Shown here piece after piece: positions 8,378-17,364 of a stretch of DNA of 64,000 bases. The DNA is from Streptomyces sp. NRRL B-24484 (GTDB lineage Bacteria > Actinomycetota > Actinomycetes > Streptomycetales > Streptomycetaceae). Every line of letters starts with the position of its first letter. Within the stretch, counting starts at the first letter, position 1. The stretch spans positions 186,001 to 250,000 of the forward strand of contig NZ_JOAI01000006.1 in the NCBI RefSeq assembly GCF_000717715.1, in the 5' to 3' direction. Below the pieces are notes generated by a model. The model did not search any database, was not told where the DNA came from, and saw nothing but the letters and a program-made list of their open reading frames with translations. The translations under genes were made by a program, and so were the position numbers.

Positions 8378-10321
8378 TCAGTGCAGGGTGCCCGCGTACC
8401 TCCGCAGGAAGCGGGTGCCGGTGCCGGCGGTCACCACGACGTCGTAGCGGCCCTGGTCGAGCGGCCAGTCGACGGTGGTGGCCGAGCCGGGGGCTACCCA
8501 GACCGTGCGCGCGGTGCCCGCGTAGTCGTTCGGCGTCAGCGTGAACGAGCACTCGGTGCGGCCGTCGTTGGCGAGCCGCAGCGCGATGGTGCCGGTGCCG
8601 GCGTCGGCGGTCACGGAGGGCACGGCGACGTCGTCCTGCGGGGCGCGCACCACCGTCCCGGCGAAGCGGCGGACGAAGCCGTCCGGGCCGTGCACGGTGA
8701 AGTCGTAGCGGCCGTCGGTGGTGGCGGCGTCCCAGGTGTACGTGCGGCTCCCGCCGGCCGGGACGGTGTACGGGGTGCCGGCGAACGGCAGCGCGATGTT
8801 CGGGTAGACGGTGTACGGGAAGGCCACCGTGCCGGAGTTGGCCAGCGTGCAGGTGACCGCGCCGGTGCCGCGGTCGACCGCGGCGTCCGCCCACGGCCGG
8901 TACGGCAGCCTCCGGTGCGGACGGCTGCCCGGCTCCTGGGCGGGCATCGCCTGGGCGCCGGTCGCGGGCAGCTTGACCGCGGGCAGCTTGGCGCCGGCGT
9001 CGGCCTTGGCCATCAGGGCGACGGTGTCCGGCAGCGCGGGGATGCTGAAGTCCGGTGCGGTGAAGTCGAGGCAGCTGGTGAGGTCGCCGCAGACCGCCCG
9101 CCGCCAGGCGGAGATGTTCGGCTCCTGGACGCCGGTCACCAGCTCCAGGAAGCGCAGCACCGAGGTGTGGTCGAAGACCTGCGAGTTCACCCAGCCGCCG
9201 CGCGACCAGGGCGAGGCCACCCAGAGCGGCACCCGGTTGCCGAGGCCGATCGCCCGGCCCTGGGTGTACTCCTCCGCCGTGCCCGGCTCCGGGGTGGGCG
9301 GCACGACGTGGTCGAAGTAGCCGTCGTTCTCGTCGTACATCACCAGGAAGACGGTGTGCTGCCAGACCGCCGGGTTCGACATCAGCGACTGCAGCGCGGT
9401 GTTGACCCAGTGGGCGCCGTAGTCCGGGCTGGCGCTGGGGTGTTCGCAGAACAGGTAGGGCGCGACCAGCCAGGAGACGGTGGGCAGGGTGCCGTCCTTG
9501 CAGTGCTGGTCGAAGGCGGTCAGGTCCCACTTCGTCATCGCGTTCACGTACCGCGGGTCGGCGGCGGGGAAGGCGTGGAACTGCTTGAAGTAGGAGAGCG
9601 CGTTGTCGTCGTAGTCGCCGGTGCGGTCGTCCTTGCTCGGGTTGTGGTAGACCCGCCAGCTCACCCCGGCGGTCTGCAGCCGCTCGGCGTAGGTCGTCCA
9701 GTCCGCGACGGGGTTGTCGGTGACCGGGGTGTTGTCGATCCACGGGCCGGTGGTGCCGTCCCGGCCGGGGCCGGCGGTGCCCGTCCACAGGTAGAGCCGG
9801 TTGGGGTCGGTCGGGCCGGCCATCGAGCAGAAGTAGGCGTCGCAGAGCGTGAAGGCGTCGGCCAGCGCGTACTGGTAGGGGATGTCCTCGCGGGTGAAGT
9901 AGCCCATGGCGCGCTCGCCCTTGGCGGCGATCCACTTGTTCATCGCGCCGCCGTTGATGGCCTGGTGGCCGGTGGCCCAGTCGTGGGCGAGGCCGCCGGC
10001 GTTCTGCGCGTTGTACTTGGTGGTGTCCATCCGGAACGGCAGCATCGCGCCGCCGTCGCTGCGGCCCGCGTCGGGCTGGCGGAAGACGTCGGTGCCGTCC
10101 GGGAACTGCAGGGCCTGCCTGTCGGCGAAGCCGCGGACGCCGTTCAGGGTGCCGAAGTAGTGGTCGAAGGAGCGGTTCTCCTGCATGAGGATCACCACGT
10201 GCTGCACGTCGGCGACCGAAGCGGCCGCCCGGGCGGCGGTGGCGGGCAGGCCGACGGCGGCGGCCGCGCCGGTGGCCGCCGTCGCGGCGACGAAGCTGCG
10301 GCGGCTGAGCTGGGGGGTCAT
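8378..10321 (-). CDS. Tat-exported phosphocholine-type phospholipase C
   Basis: A 647-aa protein with a twin-arginine signal (MTPQLSRRSFVAATAATGAA). The phosphoesterase domain shows the family motifs: HVVILMQENRSFDHYFG near residue 50, GPTDPNRLYLWTG, VMYDENDGYFDHVVPP and WVASPWSRGGWVNSQVFDHTS, which supply metal and catalytic residues. Two C-terminal beta domains (from about residue 430) match the pair usual in bacterial non-haemolytic phospholipase C. The enzyme cleaves phosphatidylcholine or related phospholipids to diacylglycerol and the phospho head group outside the cell. The ATG at 10321 lies 11 bp after the EEP-fold gene, so the two form an operon. Length is close to that of known family members. 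Confidence 0.9.
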   Translation of the reverse strand: MTPQLSRRSFVAATAATGAAAAVGLPATAARAAASVADVQHVVILMQENRSFDHYFGTLNGVRGFADRQALQFPDGTDVFRQPDAGRSDGGAMLPFRMDTTKYNAQNAGGLAHDWATGHQAINGGAMNKWIAAKGERAMGYFTREDIPYQYALADAFTLCDAYFCSMAGPTDPNRLYLWTGTAGPGRDGTTGPWIDNTPVTDNPVADWTTYAERLQTAGVSWRVYHNPSKDDRTGDYDDNALSYFKQFHAFPAADPRYVNAMTKWDLTAFDQHCKDGTLPTVSWLVAPYLFCEHPSASPDYGAHWVNTALQSLMSNPAVWQHTVFLVMYDENDGYFDHVVPPTPEPGTAEEYTQGRAIGLGNRVPLWVASPWSRGGWVNSQVFDHTSVLRFLELVTGVQEPNISAWRRAVCGDLTSCLDFTAPDFSIPALPDTVALMAKADAGAKLPAVKLPATGAQAMPAQEPGSRPHRRLPYRPWADAAVDRGTGAVTCTLANSGTVAFPYTVYPNIALPFAGTPYTVPAGGSRTYTWDAATTDGRYDFTVHGPDGFVRRFAGTVVRAPQDDVAVPSVTADAGTGTIALRLANDGRTECSFTLTPNDYAGTARTVWVAPGSATTVDWPLDQGRYDVVVTAGTGTRFLRRYAGTLH

Positions 10322-10332
10322 GGCACGGCCTC

Positions 10333-11739
10333 TCAGAGGGTGAAGGTGGCGACGGCGGCGGCGGTGTCGCTCGGCCAGCCGTTGGCGGCGGCGTTCGGCT
10401 CGGCCTGCGGCCAGCCGGTGGCGAGGGTGTGCGCCTCGACGAGGGTCAGCGCGCCCGCGAACTGGACCTGGTCGATCCGGTCCTGGGGCTCCGGCTTGCC
10501 GCCGCGCACCGCCCGGGTCGGCGACCAGGTGTTCCCGGGGGAGGCGACCGGGTCGGGGTGCGCACTGCGGTGGGCGTCGGTCAGGCCCGCGTCCCGCAGG
10601 GCCGTGGTGACCGGCCAGGCGAGCGCCGGGCGGCCGCCCTGGCCCGTCCAGTCCAGGTGCGAGGGCGAGGCGAGGTCGGCGGCGAGCACCACCCGCTGAC
10701 CGACGGCGATGTCGGCCTGCACCGCGGCGGCCAGCGCGACGGCCTGCCTGCCGCGGGTGGAGGCGGCCTCGGCGGCCTGCACCTGGGCGGCGCCCTGCCC
10801 GTCCTGGACCGCGTACGGGCCGTAGTCGGCCTCGTCCAGGTGCGCGGCCCAGAAGCGGACGGTCCGGCCGCCCGGCAGCTGCACGGTCGCGCCGGCGGCG
10901 GGCAGCGCGGCGGTCGGCGCGGTGACGGCGGTCAGCGGCCAGCGGCTGAGGATGCCCACGCTGCCGGAGCTCTGGTAGGCGTACCAGCCCAGGGCGGTCG
11001 CCAGGGACTGCGCGGCGGTGCCGGCGGTCTCCTGCAGCGCGACCACGTCCAGGCCCTGGGTGAGTACGGCCGCCAGCTGCTTCTCCACCGCGTCGGTGAA
11101 CGCCGCACCGGCGTTCGCCAGGTTCCAGCTCGCCGCCTTGAGGGTGAGCTGCCCGGCCGGGTCGCGGACCGGGACCTGCACGGTCACCGTGTCGGTCGCA
11201 CCCGCCGGGTCCTTGATGCCGACGGTCACCACCGCGGGGTGCGCCTGGGCGGCGGGCGCGGTGCCGCTCACCGTGCCGTCGGCGGCCACCGACAGCCAGG
11301 AGTCGCCGGAGACCTTCCGGTACACGGCGGTGCCGGTGCCCTTCGTCCACAGGCCGGCCAGCTTCACCGAGACGGCCGCGCCGGGCGCCGCCTGAGCCGT
11401 CGTCAGGGAGTCCACCACGGCGTGCGGCCGGGGCGCCGCCGGCTTCGGGCGGAAGGTGAACGGCGCGGTCTGCGCCAGGATTCCGTAGCCGTCCTTCGCC
11501 AGCAGGTACGCGGTGTACGGGCCGCCGGTCAGCGCCGAGGTGTCCAGCTGGACGTCCCCGGAGGCGCCGGGCGTGTACTTCCACAGCAGCGAGGAGCCAG
11601 TGCCCGGCTGCCGGGTGCCGTCGTAGATCCCCACCCAGTTCTTCGGGTCCGGGGAGCCGGTCGTCCAGTGGAAGGTGATCCGGTCGCCCTCGGTCGGGTT
11701 CGCCGGCGTCGCGATGACGAGCGTCGAGCCTGTCGCCAC
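10333..11739 (-). CDS. Endonuclease/exonuclease/phosphatase-fold protein, possibly inactive
   Basis: A 468-aa protein, if begun at the GTG at 11739, which has AGGA five bases upstream; longer starts (11805, 11892) would run through a palindrome and add an odd Arg-rich leader. Residues 1-100 form an Ig-like beta domain (GDRITFHWTTGSPDPKNWVG), followed by a second beta domain. The EEP domain runs from about 215 to the end: SWNLANAG, VVALQETAG and WAAHLDEAD are present. The DxN motif reads AADLASPSHLDW, without the Asn, and the terminal SDH motif reads WPSDTAAAV, without the His. DRIDQVQF is kept. Metal-dependent activity may therefore be weak or lost. It is co-transcribed with phospholipase C, so a phosphoester-related role is inferred. 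Confidence 0.7.
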   Translation of the reverse strand: MATGSTLVIATPANPTEGDRITFHWTTGSPDPKNWVGIYDGTRQPGTGSSLLWKYTPGASGDVQLDTSALTGGPYTAYLLAKDGYGILAQTAPFTFRPKPAAPRPHAVVDSLTTAQAAPGAAVSVKLAGLWTKGTGTAVYRKVSGDSWLSVAADGTVSGTAPAAQAHPAVVTVGIKDPAGATDTVTVQVPVRDPAGQLTLKAASWNLANAGAAFTDAVEKQLAAVLTQGLDVVALQETAGTAAQSLATALGWYAYQSSGSVGILSRWPLTAVTAPTAALPAAGATVQLPGGRTVRFWAAHLDEADYGPYAVQDGQGAAQVQAAEAASTRGRQAVALAAAVQADIAVGQRVVLAADLASPSHLDWTGQGGRPALAWPVTTALRDAGLTDAHRSAHPDPVASPGNTWSPTRAVRGGKPEPQDRIDQVQFAGALTLVEAHTLATGWPQAEPNAAANGWPSDTAAAVATFTL

Positions 11740-11775
11740 GGAAGTCCTGTCCGCCGCACCGCCCTTGGCGCAGCT

Positions 11776-11803
11776 GGTTCGAGTTGGCTGAACAACTCGG
11801 ACC
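11776..11803. promoter_or_regulatory. 28-bp near-palindrome upstream of the EEP-PLC operon
   Basis: Arms GGTTCGAGTTG and CAACTCGGACC flank a 6-nt spacer, with one mismatched pair. It sits 37-64 bp upstream of the proposed GTG start at 11739. It could be an operator, and it argues against start codons further upstream. Confidence 0.4.
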
Positions 11804-11914
11804 ATTGACCCGGCCCCCGGCGGCCCCCGCGTGAACGCGACATGACGCCCCGTCGGGCGAACCGCGAACCCTGCCCCGAACCGGCGGGTCACAAGGCACC
11901 GGCCGGTCGGGGCG

Positions 11915-12235
11915 TCAGTGGCCGCCGCGGAGGTTGATGACGACGACGCCCGTGATGACCAGGGCGATGCCCAGCCACTGGAGGCGGCCCAGGGGTTCGG
12001 CGAAGAAGGTGGCGCCGATCGCGGCGACGGCCGCCGTGCCGGCGCCGGACCAGACGGCGTAGGCCACCGAGACGGGGATGTGCTTCAGGGCGCGGCCGAG
12101 CAGCAGGAAGGAGAGCACGTAGCCCAGGGCCACCCCGATGCTCGGCCACAGCCGGCTGAAGCCGTCGGTGAGTTTGAGCAGGCTGGTGGCGCAGACCTCG
12201 CTGGCGATGGCGAGCGCGAGCAGCAGGTACGGCAT
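11915..12235 (-). CDS. Small multidrug resistance (SMR) transporter
   Basis: A 106-aa membrane protein with four predicted helices. The essential membrane Glu is at position 13 (LLALAIASEVCATSLLK), equivalent to E14 of EmrE. The conserved YAVWSGAGTA follows in helix 3 and GIALVITGVVVINL in helix 4. It works as a dimer in the cytoplasmic membrane, exchanging protons for quaternary ammonium or similar cations. Its ATG overlaps the stop of the HAD phosphatase gene by one base (TGATG), so the two are translationally coupled. The exact substrate cannot be read from the sequence. Confidence 0.9.
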   Translation of the reverse strand: MPYLLLALAIASEVCATSLLKLTDGFSRLWPSIGVALGYVLSFLLLGRALKHIPVSVAYAVWSGAGTAAVAAIGATFFAEPLGRLQWLGIALVITGVVVINLRGGH

Positions 12236-12900
12236 CAGGCCGGCCGGGCGGCGGCGAGCGCGTGCAGCAGGGCCACGTCCGCCTCTTCGAGGCTGTCGAG
12301 CAGGGTGATCCGGCCGTGCGCGGCGATCGGCACGGTGGACGGCACGGCGAGCACCGCGCAGCCCGCCGCCGCGGCGGAGGCCACCCCGGCCGGGCTGTCC
12401 TCGACGGCGACGCAGGCGGCCGGGTCGAGCCCGAGGCGGGCGGCGGCGGCGAGGTACGGGTCGGGGTCGGGCTTGGTGCGCTCGGTGTCCTCGGCGGCGA
12501 GGGTGGTGGTGAACCAGCGGTCGCCGATCGCGCCCAGCACCAGGTCGACGACGCGCCGCGGCGAGGCGGAGACCAGCGCCGTGGGCACCTCGGCGGTGCG
12601 CAGTGCGGCGAGCAGGTCGAGGGCGCCGGGCCGCGGGACGACCTCCGCCGCGACCTTGCCGGCGAACGCCCGGTTGAGCTGCTCGACGAGCTCGGTCTCG
12701 GCCCGGTCGGTGCCGCTCGCCCGGTGCAGGTGGGCGGCGGTGTGCTCGGCGGCCCGGCCGAGCACGTGCGGGAGGTCGGAGTCGTCGAGGGAGAGGCCGA
12801 GCTCGGCCGCGGTCTCCGCGGCGGCCTGCCACCAGAGCGGCTCGGTGTCGACGAGCGTGCCGTCCATGTCGAAGAGGACGGCGGCGGGGGTGTGCGGCAT
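12235..12900 (-). CDS. HAD-superfamily phosphatase (beta-phosphoglucomutase-like)
   Basis: A 221-aa enzyme with all four HAD motifs: nucleophile Asp pair in LFDMDGTLVDTE (residues 9-20), the Ser of ALVSASPRR, the Lys of RTKPDPDPYL, and the acidic pair VEDSPAG. The helical cap between motifs I and II is the subfamily I type. It dephosphorylates a small sugar or metabolite phosphate; the substrate is not evident. It lies 125 bp downstream of the ABC transporter operon on the same strand, and a 7-bp inverted repeat (CCTTACG...CGTAAGG, 12908-12933) lies just before its start. A link to phosphonate breakdown (PhnX-like) was considered but not supported by motifs. Confidence 0.85.
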   Translation of the reverse strand: MPHTPAAVLFDMDGTLVDTEPLWWQAAAETAAELGLSLDDSDLPHVLGRAAEHTAAHLHRASGTDRAETELVEQLNRAFAGKVAAEVVPRPGALDLLAALRTAEVPTALVSASPRRVVDLVLGAIGDRWFTTTLAAEDTERTKPDPDPYLAAAARLGLDPAACVAVEDSPAGVASAAAAGCAVLAVPSTVPIAAHGRITLLDSLEEADVALLHALAAARPA

Positions 12901-13025
12901 GGGTGAACCTTACGCAGTCGGATGGTCGTAAGGGGCACGGGGCGCTGCGCGGTCCGGGACCGGTGCCGGGGCGACACGGGTCGAGCCCTCCGCTGTGCGC
13001 AGGTCCCCGCGCCCCCGGGGCCGCT

Positions 13026-14108
13026 CTAGCGGCGGCGGTCGACGAGGACGGGGCGGTCGGGCAGGACGAGGTGGGCGCGGCTGCCGGGCGGCAGCGCGGC
13101 GGCCGCCTCGGTGGCCAGGTCGGCCTTGACCTCGGTGCCGTCGGCGAGCCGGACGGTGAGCCGGGTGACCGCGCCGAGGAAGGAGGCGCCGGTGACCTGG
13201 GCGGGGCCGTCCGCGTCGGGGCGGAGCACGACGTTCTCGGGTCGGACGAGCACCTCCAGCGGGCCGTCCGCGGGCAGCGCGCCGTCGACGGGGTACGTCC
13301 GGCCGAGCAGCGCGACGCCGGCGCCGGCGCGCTCGCAGGGGATGCGGCTCATGGTGCCGACGAACTCGGCGACGAAGGCGGTGGCCGGGCGGGCGTACAG
13401 CTCGGCGGGCGCCGCGCACTGCTCCAGGCGGCCGGCCCGCAGCACCGCGACCCGGTCGGCCATCGAGAGCGCCTCCTCCTGGTCGTGGGTCACGAACAGG
13501 GTGGTGATGCCGAGTTCGCGCTGCAGCCGGCGGATCTCCTCGCGCAGGGTGAGCCGGACCTTCGCGTCCAGGGCCGACAGCGGCTCGTCCAGCAGCAGCA
13601 CGCGCGGGGTGAGGGCGAGGGCGCGGGCGAGCGCGATCCGCTGCTGCTGGCCGCCGGAGAGCTGGTGCGGGTAGCGGGCGGCGTGCTGCGGCAGGCCGAC
13701 GAGTTCCAGCAGTTCCTGGGCGTGGGCGCGGCGTTCGGCCTTGCCGGTGCCGCGCATCCGCATCCCGAAGGCGACGTTGTCGAGTGCGGTCAGGTGCGGG
13801 AAGAGGCTGTACGACTGGAAGACCATGCCGGCGTCGCGGCGGTGCGCGGGGATGCCGGTGACGGGCTTGCCGTCGACGAGGACCTCGCCGGCGTCGTGGG
13901 TCTCGAAGCCGGCCAGGATGCGCAGTGCGGTGGTCTTGCCGCAGCCGGACGGGCCGAGCAGGGCGAGGAGTTCACCGGGGCGGACGTCCAGGTCGAGGCC
14001 GTCCAGGGCGGTGGTGGCGCCGAACGCGCGGCGCAGGCCGCGGAACTCGACGGTGGCACCGCCCGCGGCGGTCGCGGCGGGCAGGGTGTGCGGGGCGGCG
14101 GTGCTCAT
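13026..14108 (-). CDS. ABC importer ATP-binding subunit (PotA/FbpC type)
   Basis: A 360-aa ATPase with Walker A GPSGCGKTT (residue ~54), Q-loop VFQSYSLFPHLTA, signature LSGGQQQRIALARAL, Walker B VLLLDEPLSALD and switch His in LFVTHDQEEAL. A TOBE-like C-terminal beta domain (from about 275) is typical of importers for polyamines, iron or small organic ions. The ATG at 14108 is 14 bp downstream of the permease gene. Gene order substrate-binding protein, permease, permease, ATPase is complete, so this is a functional import system. Confidence 0.92.
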   Translation of the reverse strand: MSTAAPHTLPAATAAGGATVEFRGLRRAFGATTALDGLDLDVRPGELLALLGPSGCGKTTALRILAGFETHDAGEVLVDGKPVTGIPAHRRDAGMVFQSYSLFPHLTALDNVAFGMRMRGTGKAERRAHAQELLELVGLPQHAARYPHQLSGGQQQRIALARALALTPRVLLLDEPLSALDAKVRLTLREEIRRLQRELGITTLFVTHDQEEALSMADRVAVLRAGRLEQCAAPAELYARPATAFVAEFVGTMSRIPCERAGAGVALLGRTYPVDGALPADGPLEVLVRPENVVLRPDADGPAQVTGASFLGAVTRLTVRLADGTEVKADLATEAAAALPPGSRAHLVLPDRPVLVDRRR

Positions 14109-14122
14109 GCGGGGTCTCCGGG

Positions 14123-14968
14123 TCAGGAACGGGCGGGTGCGGGGCGGCGCTCGCGGCCGGCGGCGGCGAGCAGGAGCAGCAGCACCCAGGTGATCAGCAG
14201 GCTGAGCACGGACACCGCGACGGACATCTGGCCCTGGCTGTTGCCCACCGAGTACACCCAGACCGCGAAGGGCTGGTAGCCGAGGATGGAGGCGGCGGTG
14301 AACTCGCCGAGCACCAGGGCCAGGGTGAGGAAGGCGGCGTTCAGCAGGGCGCCGCGCAGGTTCGGCAGGACGACGGTGACGACGGCGCGCGGCCAGCTCG
14401 CGCCGCAGCTGCGGGCGGCCTCGACCAGGGTGCGGACGTCGACGGCGCGCAGCCCCGCGTCGAGGGCGCGGTAGGCGAGCGGCAGCGACATCAGCACGTA
14501 GGCGATCACCAGGACGAGCGGGAACTCGGGCTGCTGGACGAACACGACCGTCTGGAAGAACGGCGTGTCCATCAGGTGGTCCGGGCCCCAGCGCAGCACG
14601 CCGATCAGGCCGGCGGTGAAGGCGACCGGCGGCACCACCAGCGGCAGGGTGCAGACCACTTCGAGCACGGCCCGCATCCGGGCGGTGCCGAGCCGGGCGG
14701 CGATCAGCGCCGGGACGAGCAGCACCAGCAGCACCACCACGGTGGCGGCGGCGAGTTCGAGGGTGAGCAGCAGCGCGTCGGTGAAGCCGGGGGCGCTCAG
14801 CAGGCCGGTGTAGGCGTCGAACTGCACGCCGCCGTTGGGGTCGTCGACCGAGAACCAGACCGAGGCGGCCATCGGGACGAGGAAGTACAGGCCGGCGACG
14901 AGCAGCACGGCCCCGCGCCACGGGCGCGGGCGCCGGCCGCCGACGGCCTTCGGGGTCAGCTCAGCCAT
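14123..14968 (-). CDS. ABC importer permease subunit 2
   Basis: A 281-aa membrane protein with about six helices and the binding-protein-dependent transport signature near residue 190: LVEAARSCGASWPRAVVTVVLPNLRGA (EAA loop that contacts the ATPase). Its start codon lies 13 bp inside the upstream permease gene, which couples translation. It pairs with the first permease to form the membrane channel. The family matches PotC/PhnV-like subunits. Confidence 0.9.
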   Translation of the reverse strand: MAELTPKAVGGRRPRPWRGAVLLVAGLYFLVPMAASVWFSVDDPNGGVQFDAYTGLLSAPGFTDALLLTLELAAATVVVLLVLLVPALIAARLGTARMRAVLEVVCTLPLVVPPVAFTAGLIGVLRWGPDHLMDTPFFQTVVFVQQPEFPLVLVIAYVLMSLPLAYRALDAGLRAVDVRTLVEAARSCGASWPRAVVTVVLPNLRGALLNAAFLTLALVLGEFTAASILGYQPFAVWVYSVGNSQGQMSVAVSVLSLLITWVLLLLLAAAGRERRPAPARS

Positions 14969-15912
14969 CGGGCGCTCCGGCGCTGGAGGGGCAGGTAGAC
15001 GGCCATCACCAGCACGGCGACGACGATCATGTCGAGGCTGAGGGCGAGGGCGAGGTTGCCCTGGCCGACCAGGACGTTGCCGGAGAGCGCGTCGGCGATC
15101 GACCGGCTGATCAGGGGCACCGTCGCGCCGACCATCGCGGCGGCGGTGGCGTACGCGGCGAAGGCGCTGCCGAACAGCAGCACGTAGCCGCCGAGCAGCG
15201 AGGGCAGCAGGATCGGCAGGGCGACGTGCCGCCAGTACTGCAGGGCGGTGGCCCGGTTGTTGGCGGCGGCCTCGCGCCACTGCCGGCGCAGTCCGTCCAG
15301 GGCCGGGGTGATGGTGAGCACCATCAGCGGCACCAGGAAGTACAGGTAGGCGACGGTCAGGCCGGTGAAGCCGTAGAGCGTCCAGCCGTGCTCGGTGAGG
15401 TGGAACAGCTTGGTGACCTCGCCGGCGTTGCCGAGAGTGGCGACGAAGGCGAAGGCGAGCGGCAGGCCGCCGAAGTTGGCGAGCACGCCGGAGGCGGTCA
15501 GCACCGCCTCGCGGACGGCGCGGAAGCGCGAGGTCACCACGGCCTGGGCCAGCGGCAGGCCGACCACGGTGCCGATCAGGGCGGTGAGCGCGGAGAGCCT
15601 GACGCTGCTCAGCAGGGCCGTCCAGTAGGCGCCCTGCACCGAGTCGGTGACGTTGGCGGTGGTGAACGAGCCGGCGCCGGCCTCGGCGTCGGAGGAGAGC
15701 GTGAACGCGCCGGTGGCGATGGCGATCGCGGGCAGGCCGAAGCCGATCGCGAAGAACGCCAGCAGCGGCAGCGCGGCCAGCCAGGCTCCGCCGCGCAGGC
15801 GGCGGGCCCGGGGGGCGGGCGGGGGAGTCGCGGGCCCGGCGGCCACGGCGCCCGGGCCGCCGCTGGGGTCAGCGGCGGCCGGGGCCGGCACCGGGGTGGG
15901 AGCCGTGGTCAT
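14956..15912 (-). CDS. ABC importer permease subunit 1
   Basis: A 318-aa membrane protein. The first 40 residues are a Pro/Ala-rich cytoplasmic tail, followed by six predicted helices. The EAA loop reads WREAAANNRATALQYWRHVALPIL. The helix-rich core resembles PotB-like or 2-aminoethylphosphonate permeases of actinobacteria. The ATG at 15912 follows the binding-protein stop by 8 bp. Substrate assignment is not possible from the permease alone. Confidence 0.9.
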   Translation of the reverse strand: MTTAPTPVPAPAAADPSGGPGAVAAGPATPPPAPRARRLRGGAWLAALPLLAFFAIGFGLPAIAIATGAFTLSSDAEAGAGSFTTANVTDSVQGAYWTALLSSVRLSALTALIGTVVGLPLAQAVVTSRFRAVREAVLTASGVLANFGGLPLAFAFVATLGNAGEVTKLFHLTEHGWTLYGFTGLTVAYLYFLVPLMVLTITPALDGLRRQWREAAANNRATALQYWRHVALPILLPSLLGGYVLLFGSAFAAYATAAAMVGATVPLISRSIADALSGNVLVGQGNLALALSLDMIVVAVLVMAVYLPLQRRSARWLS

Positions 15913-15920
15913 GGTGTCGA

Positions 15921-17096
15921 TCAGCCCGCGATCGCCTTGGTCCAGTTCTCGGTCACGACCTTCTTCGCGGCCGTGATCTGGTCCTGGGTCGGGAAGGTGG
16001 TGAAGGGCTTCTCGACGGTCGGCAGCTTGGCGGCCGCGGCGGTGTCGAGGGTGCCGTCCTTCTTCATCGCGTCGAACAGCGCCGGGGTGGCGTAGCCGCC
16101 CAGGTAGAGGTTCTGGCCCTCGGCGCTGAACAGGTACTCCTGCCACAGGCGGGCGGCCGCCGGGTGCGGGGCGAACTTGTTGACACCCTGGTTGTAGTAC
16201 TGGGCGTAGGAGCCGTCCGAGGGGACGGAGACCTGCCAGTCGATGCCCTTGCCCTTGAACTCGTCGGTGTAGCCGGCGTTCAGGTAGGACCAGTCGATCG
16301 AGATCGGGGTCTCGCCCTTCTCGACGGTGGCCGGGGTCGACTCGACCGGGTTGAAGTTGCCGGACTGCTTCAGCTTGGCGAAGAAGTCGATGCCGGGCTG
16401 GACGTCGTCAAGCGAGCCGCCGTTGGCGAGCGCCGCCGCGTACACGCCGCCGAAGGCCGAACCCGACTTGGTGGGGTTGCCGTTCAGCGCGACCTTGCCC
16501 TTGTACTCGGGCTTCAGCAGGTCGGCGAAGGTCTTCGGGCAGGTGCCGACGCGCTTGGCGTCGCAGCCGATCGAGATGTAGCCGCCGTAGTCGTTGACCC
16601 GCAGGCCGGCCGGGTCCTTCATGGTGTCGGCGATCTTGTCGAAGCCCGCGACCTTGTACGGGGCGAGCAGCCCGTCCTTGGCGGCCTGCAGGGCGAAGGC
16701 GCTGCCGAGGTCGACCACGTCGGGGGCGCGGTCCTGGCCCTTGCGGGAGGTGATCGCGTTGATCTCGTCCTGGCTGGAGCCGTCCGGGTTCTCCTCCTCG
16801 ACCTGGATGCCGTACTTGGCCTTGAAGCCCTCGAGGATCTTGCCGTAGTTCGCCCAGTCGTGGGGCAGCGTGATGACGTGCAGCTTCCCCTCCTTCTTGG
16901 CGGCGGCGACCAGGGCGTCCATGCCGCCGAGGTCGGCGGCGGAGGCGGCGTCCTTGGCGGCCTTGGCGCCCGCCGCGGGCTTGCCGGCGTCGCCGGAGGC
17001 CGCGGAGGAGCCCGCGGAGCCGCAGGCGGACAGGGAGAGCGCGGCGGCGGTCAGCACGGCCGCGAAGGCGGCGGCACGGGCGCGGTGCACGGTCAC
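15921..17096 (-). CDS. ABC importer extracellular solute-binding lipoprotein
   Basis: A 391-aa lipoprotein. The GTG at 17096 is preceded by GGAG eight bases away. The signal peptide ends in the lipobox LSLSACGSAG. A low-complexity Ala/Lys/Gly linker leads into a family-1 solute-binding domain with KEGKLHVITLPHDWANYGKI at its start, GQDRAPDVVDLGSAF, and ISIDWSYLNAGY. This fold binds iron, polyamines, thiamine or 2-aminoethylphosphonate in relatives. The divergent GntR regulator (17365) has a UTRA effector domain, which suggests induction by the imported compound or a derivative. Confidence 0.88.
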   Translation of the reverse strand: MTVHRARAAAFAAVLTAAALSLSACGSAGSSAASGDAGKPAAGAKAAKDAASAADLGGMDALVAAAKKEGKLHVITLPHDWANYGKILEGFKAKYGIQVEEENPDGSSQDEINAITSRKGQDRAPDVVDLGSAFALQAAKDGLLAPYKVAGFDKIADTMKDPAGLRVNDYGGYISIGCDAKRVGTCPKTFADLLKPEYKGKVALNGNPTKSGSAFGGVYAAALANGGSLDDVQPGIDFFAKLKQSGNFNPVESTPATVEKGETPISIDWSYLNAGYTDEFKGKGIDWQVSVPSDGSYAQYYNQGVNKFAPHPAAARLWQEYLFSAEGQNLYLGGYATPALFDAMKKDGTLDTAAAAKLPTVEKPFTTFPTQDQITAAKKVVTENWTKAIAG

Positions 17097-17162
17097 GGAT
17101 GGTTCTCCAGGGTGAGGGGCGCTGCTGCGGGATTCGCTCGGGGAGGCGCCGTCGGGCCGGCC

Positions 17163-17180
17163 AAGTTGGCCAGCCAACTT
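17163..17180. promoter_or_regulatory. Palindromic operator candidate for GntR regulator
   Basis: AAGTTGGCCAGCCAACTT is a perfect palindrome with 8-bp arms and a 2-bp centre. It lies 67 bp upstream of the binding-protein gene in the 268-bp divergent region with the GntR gene. Symmetry and place fit a GntR/HutC-type operator controlling the transporter. Confidence 0.5.
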
Positions 17181-17364
17181 TCGGCGACGCCGGTAAGTAC
17201 GCCGGAGGGCGGTGACGGGAAGGTGAACGGACGCCCCAGTGCAGGGGGCGGCTGCGGGAACGGTGGAGACCGGCCCGCCGATCGGTGATCGACAACGGTT
17301 ACAGTCGGTGCCGTCCGCCCCGTGCCGAATGCGGCGGACACCTGCCAGGAAGGACCACACCGCC

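Noticed and set aside
8378..11899. A continuous 1173-codon frame through the phospholipase C and EEP genes.
   Set aside because: The N-terminal half is low-quality Arg/Pro/Gly sequence in the wrong frame over the EEP gene; the Tat signal marks the true start at 10321.
12235..17096. Phosphonate (2-aminoethylphosphonate) uptake and degradation cluster.
   Set aside because: The importer family and GntR regulator would fit, but the HAD phosphatase lacks recognisable PhnX features and no transaminase is nearby; substrate left open.
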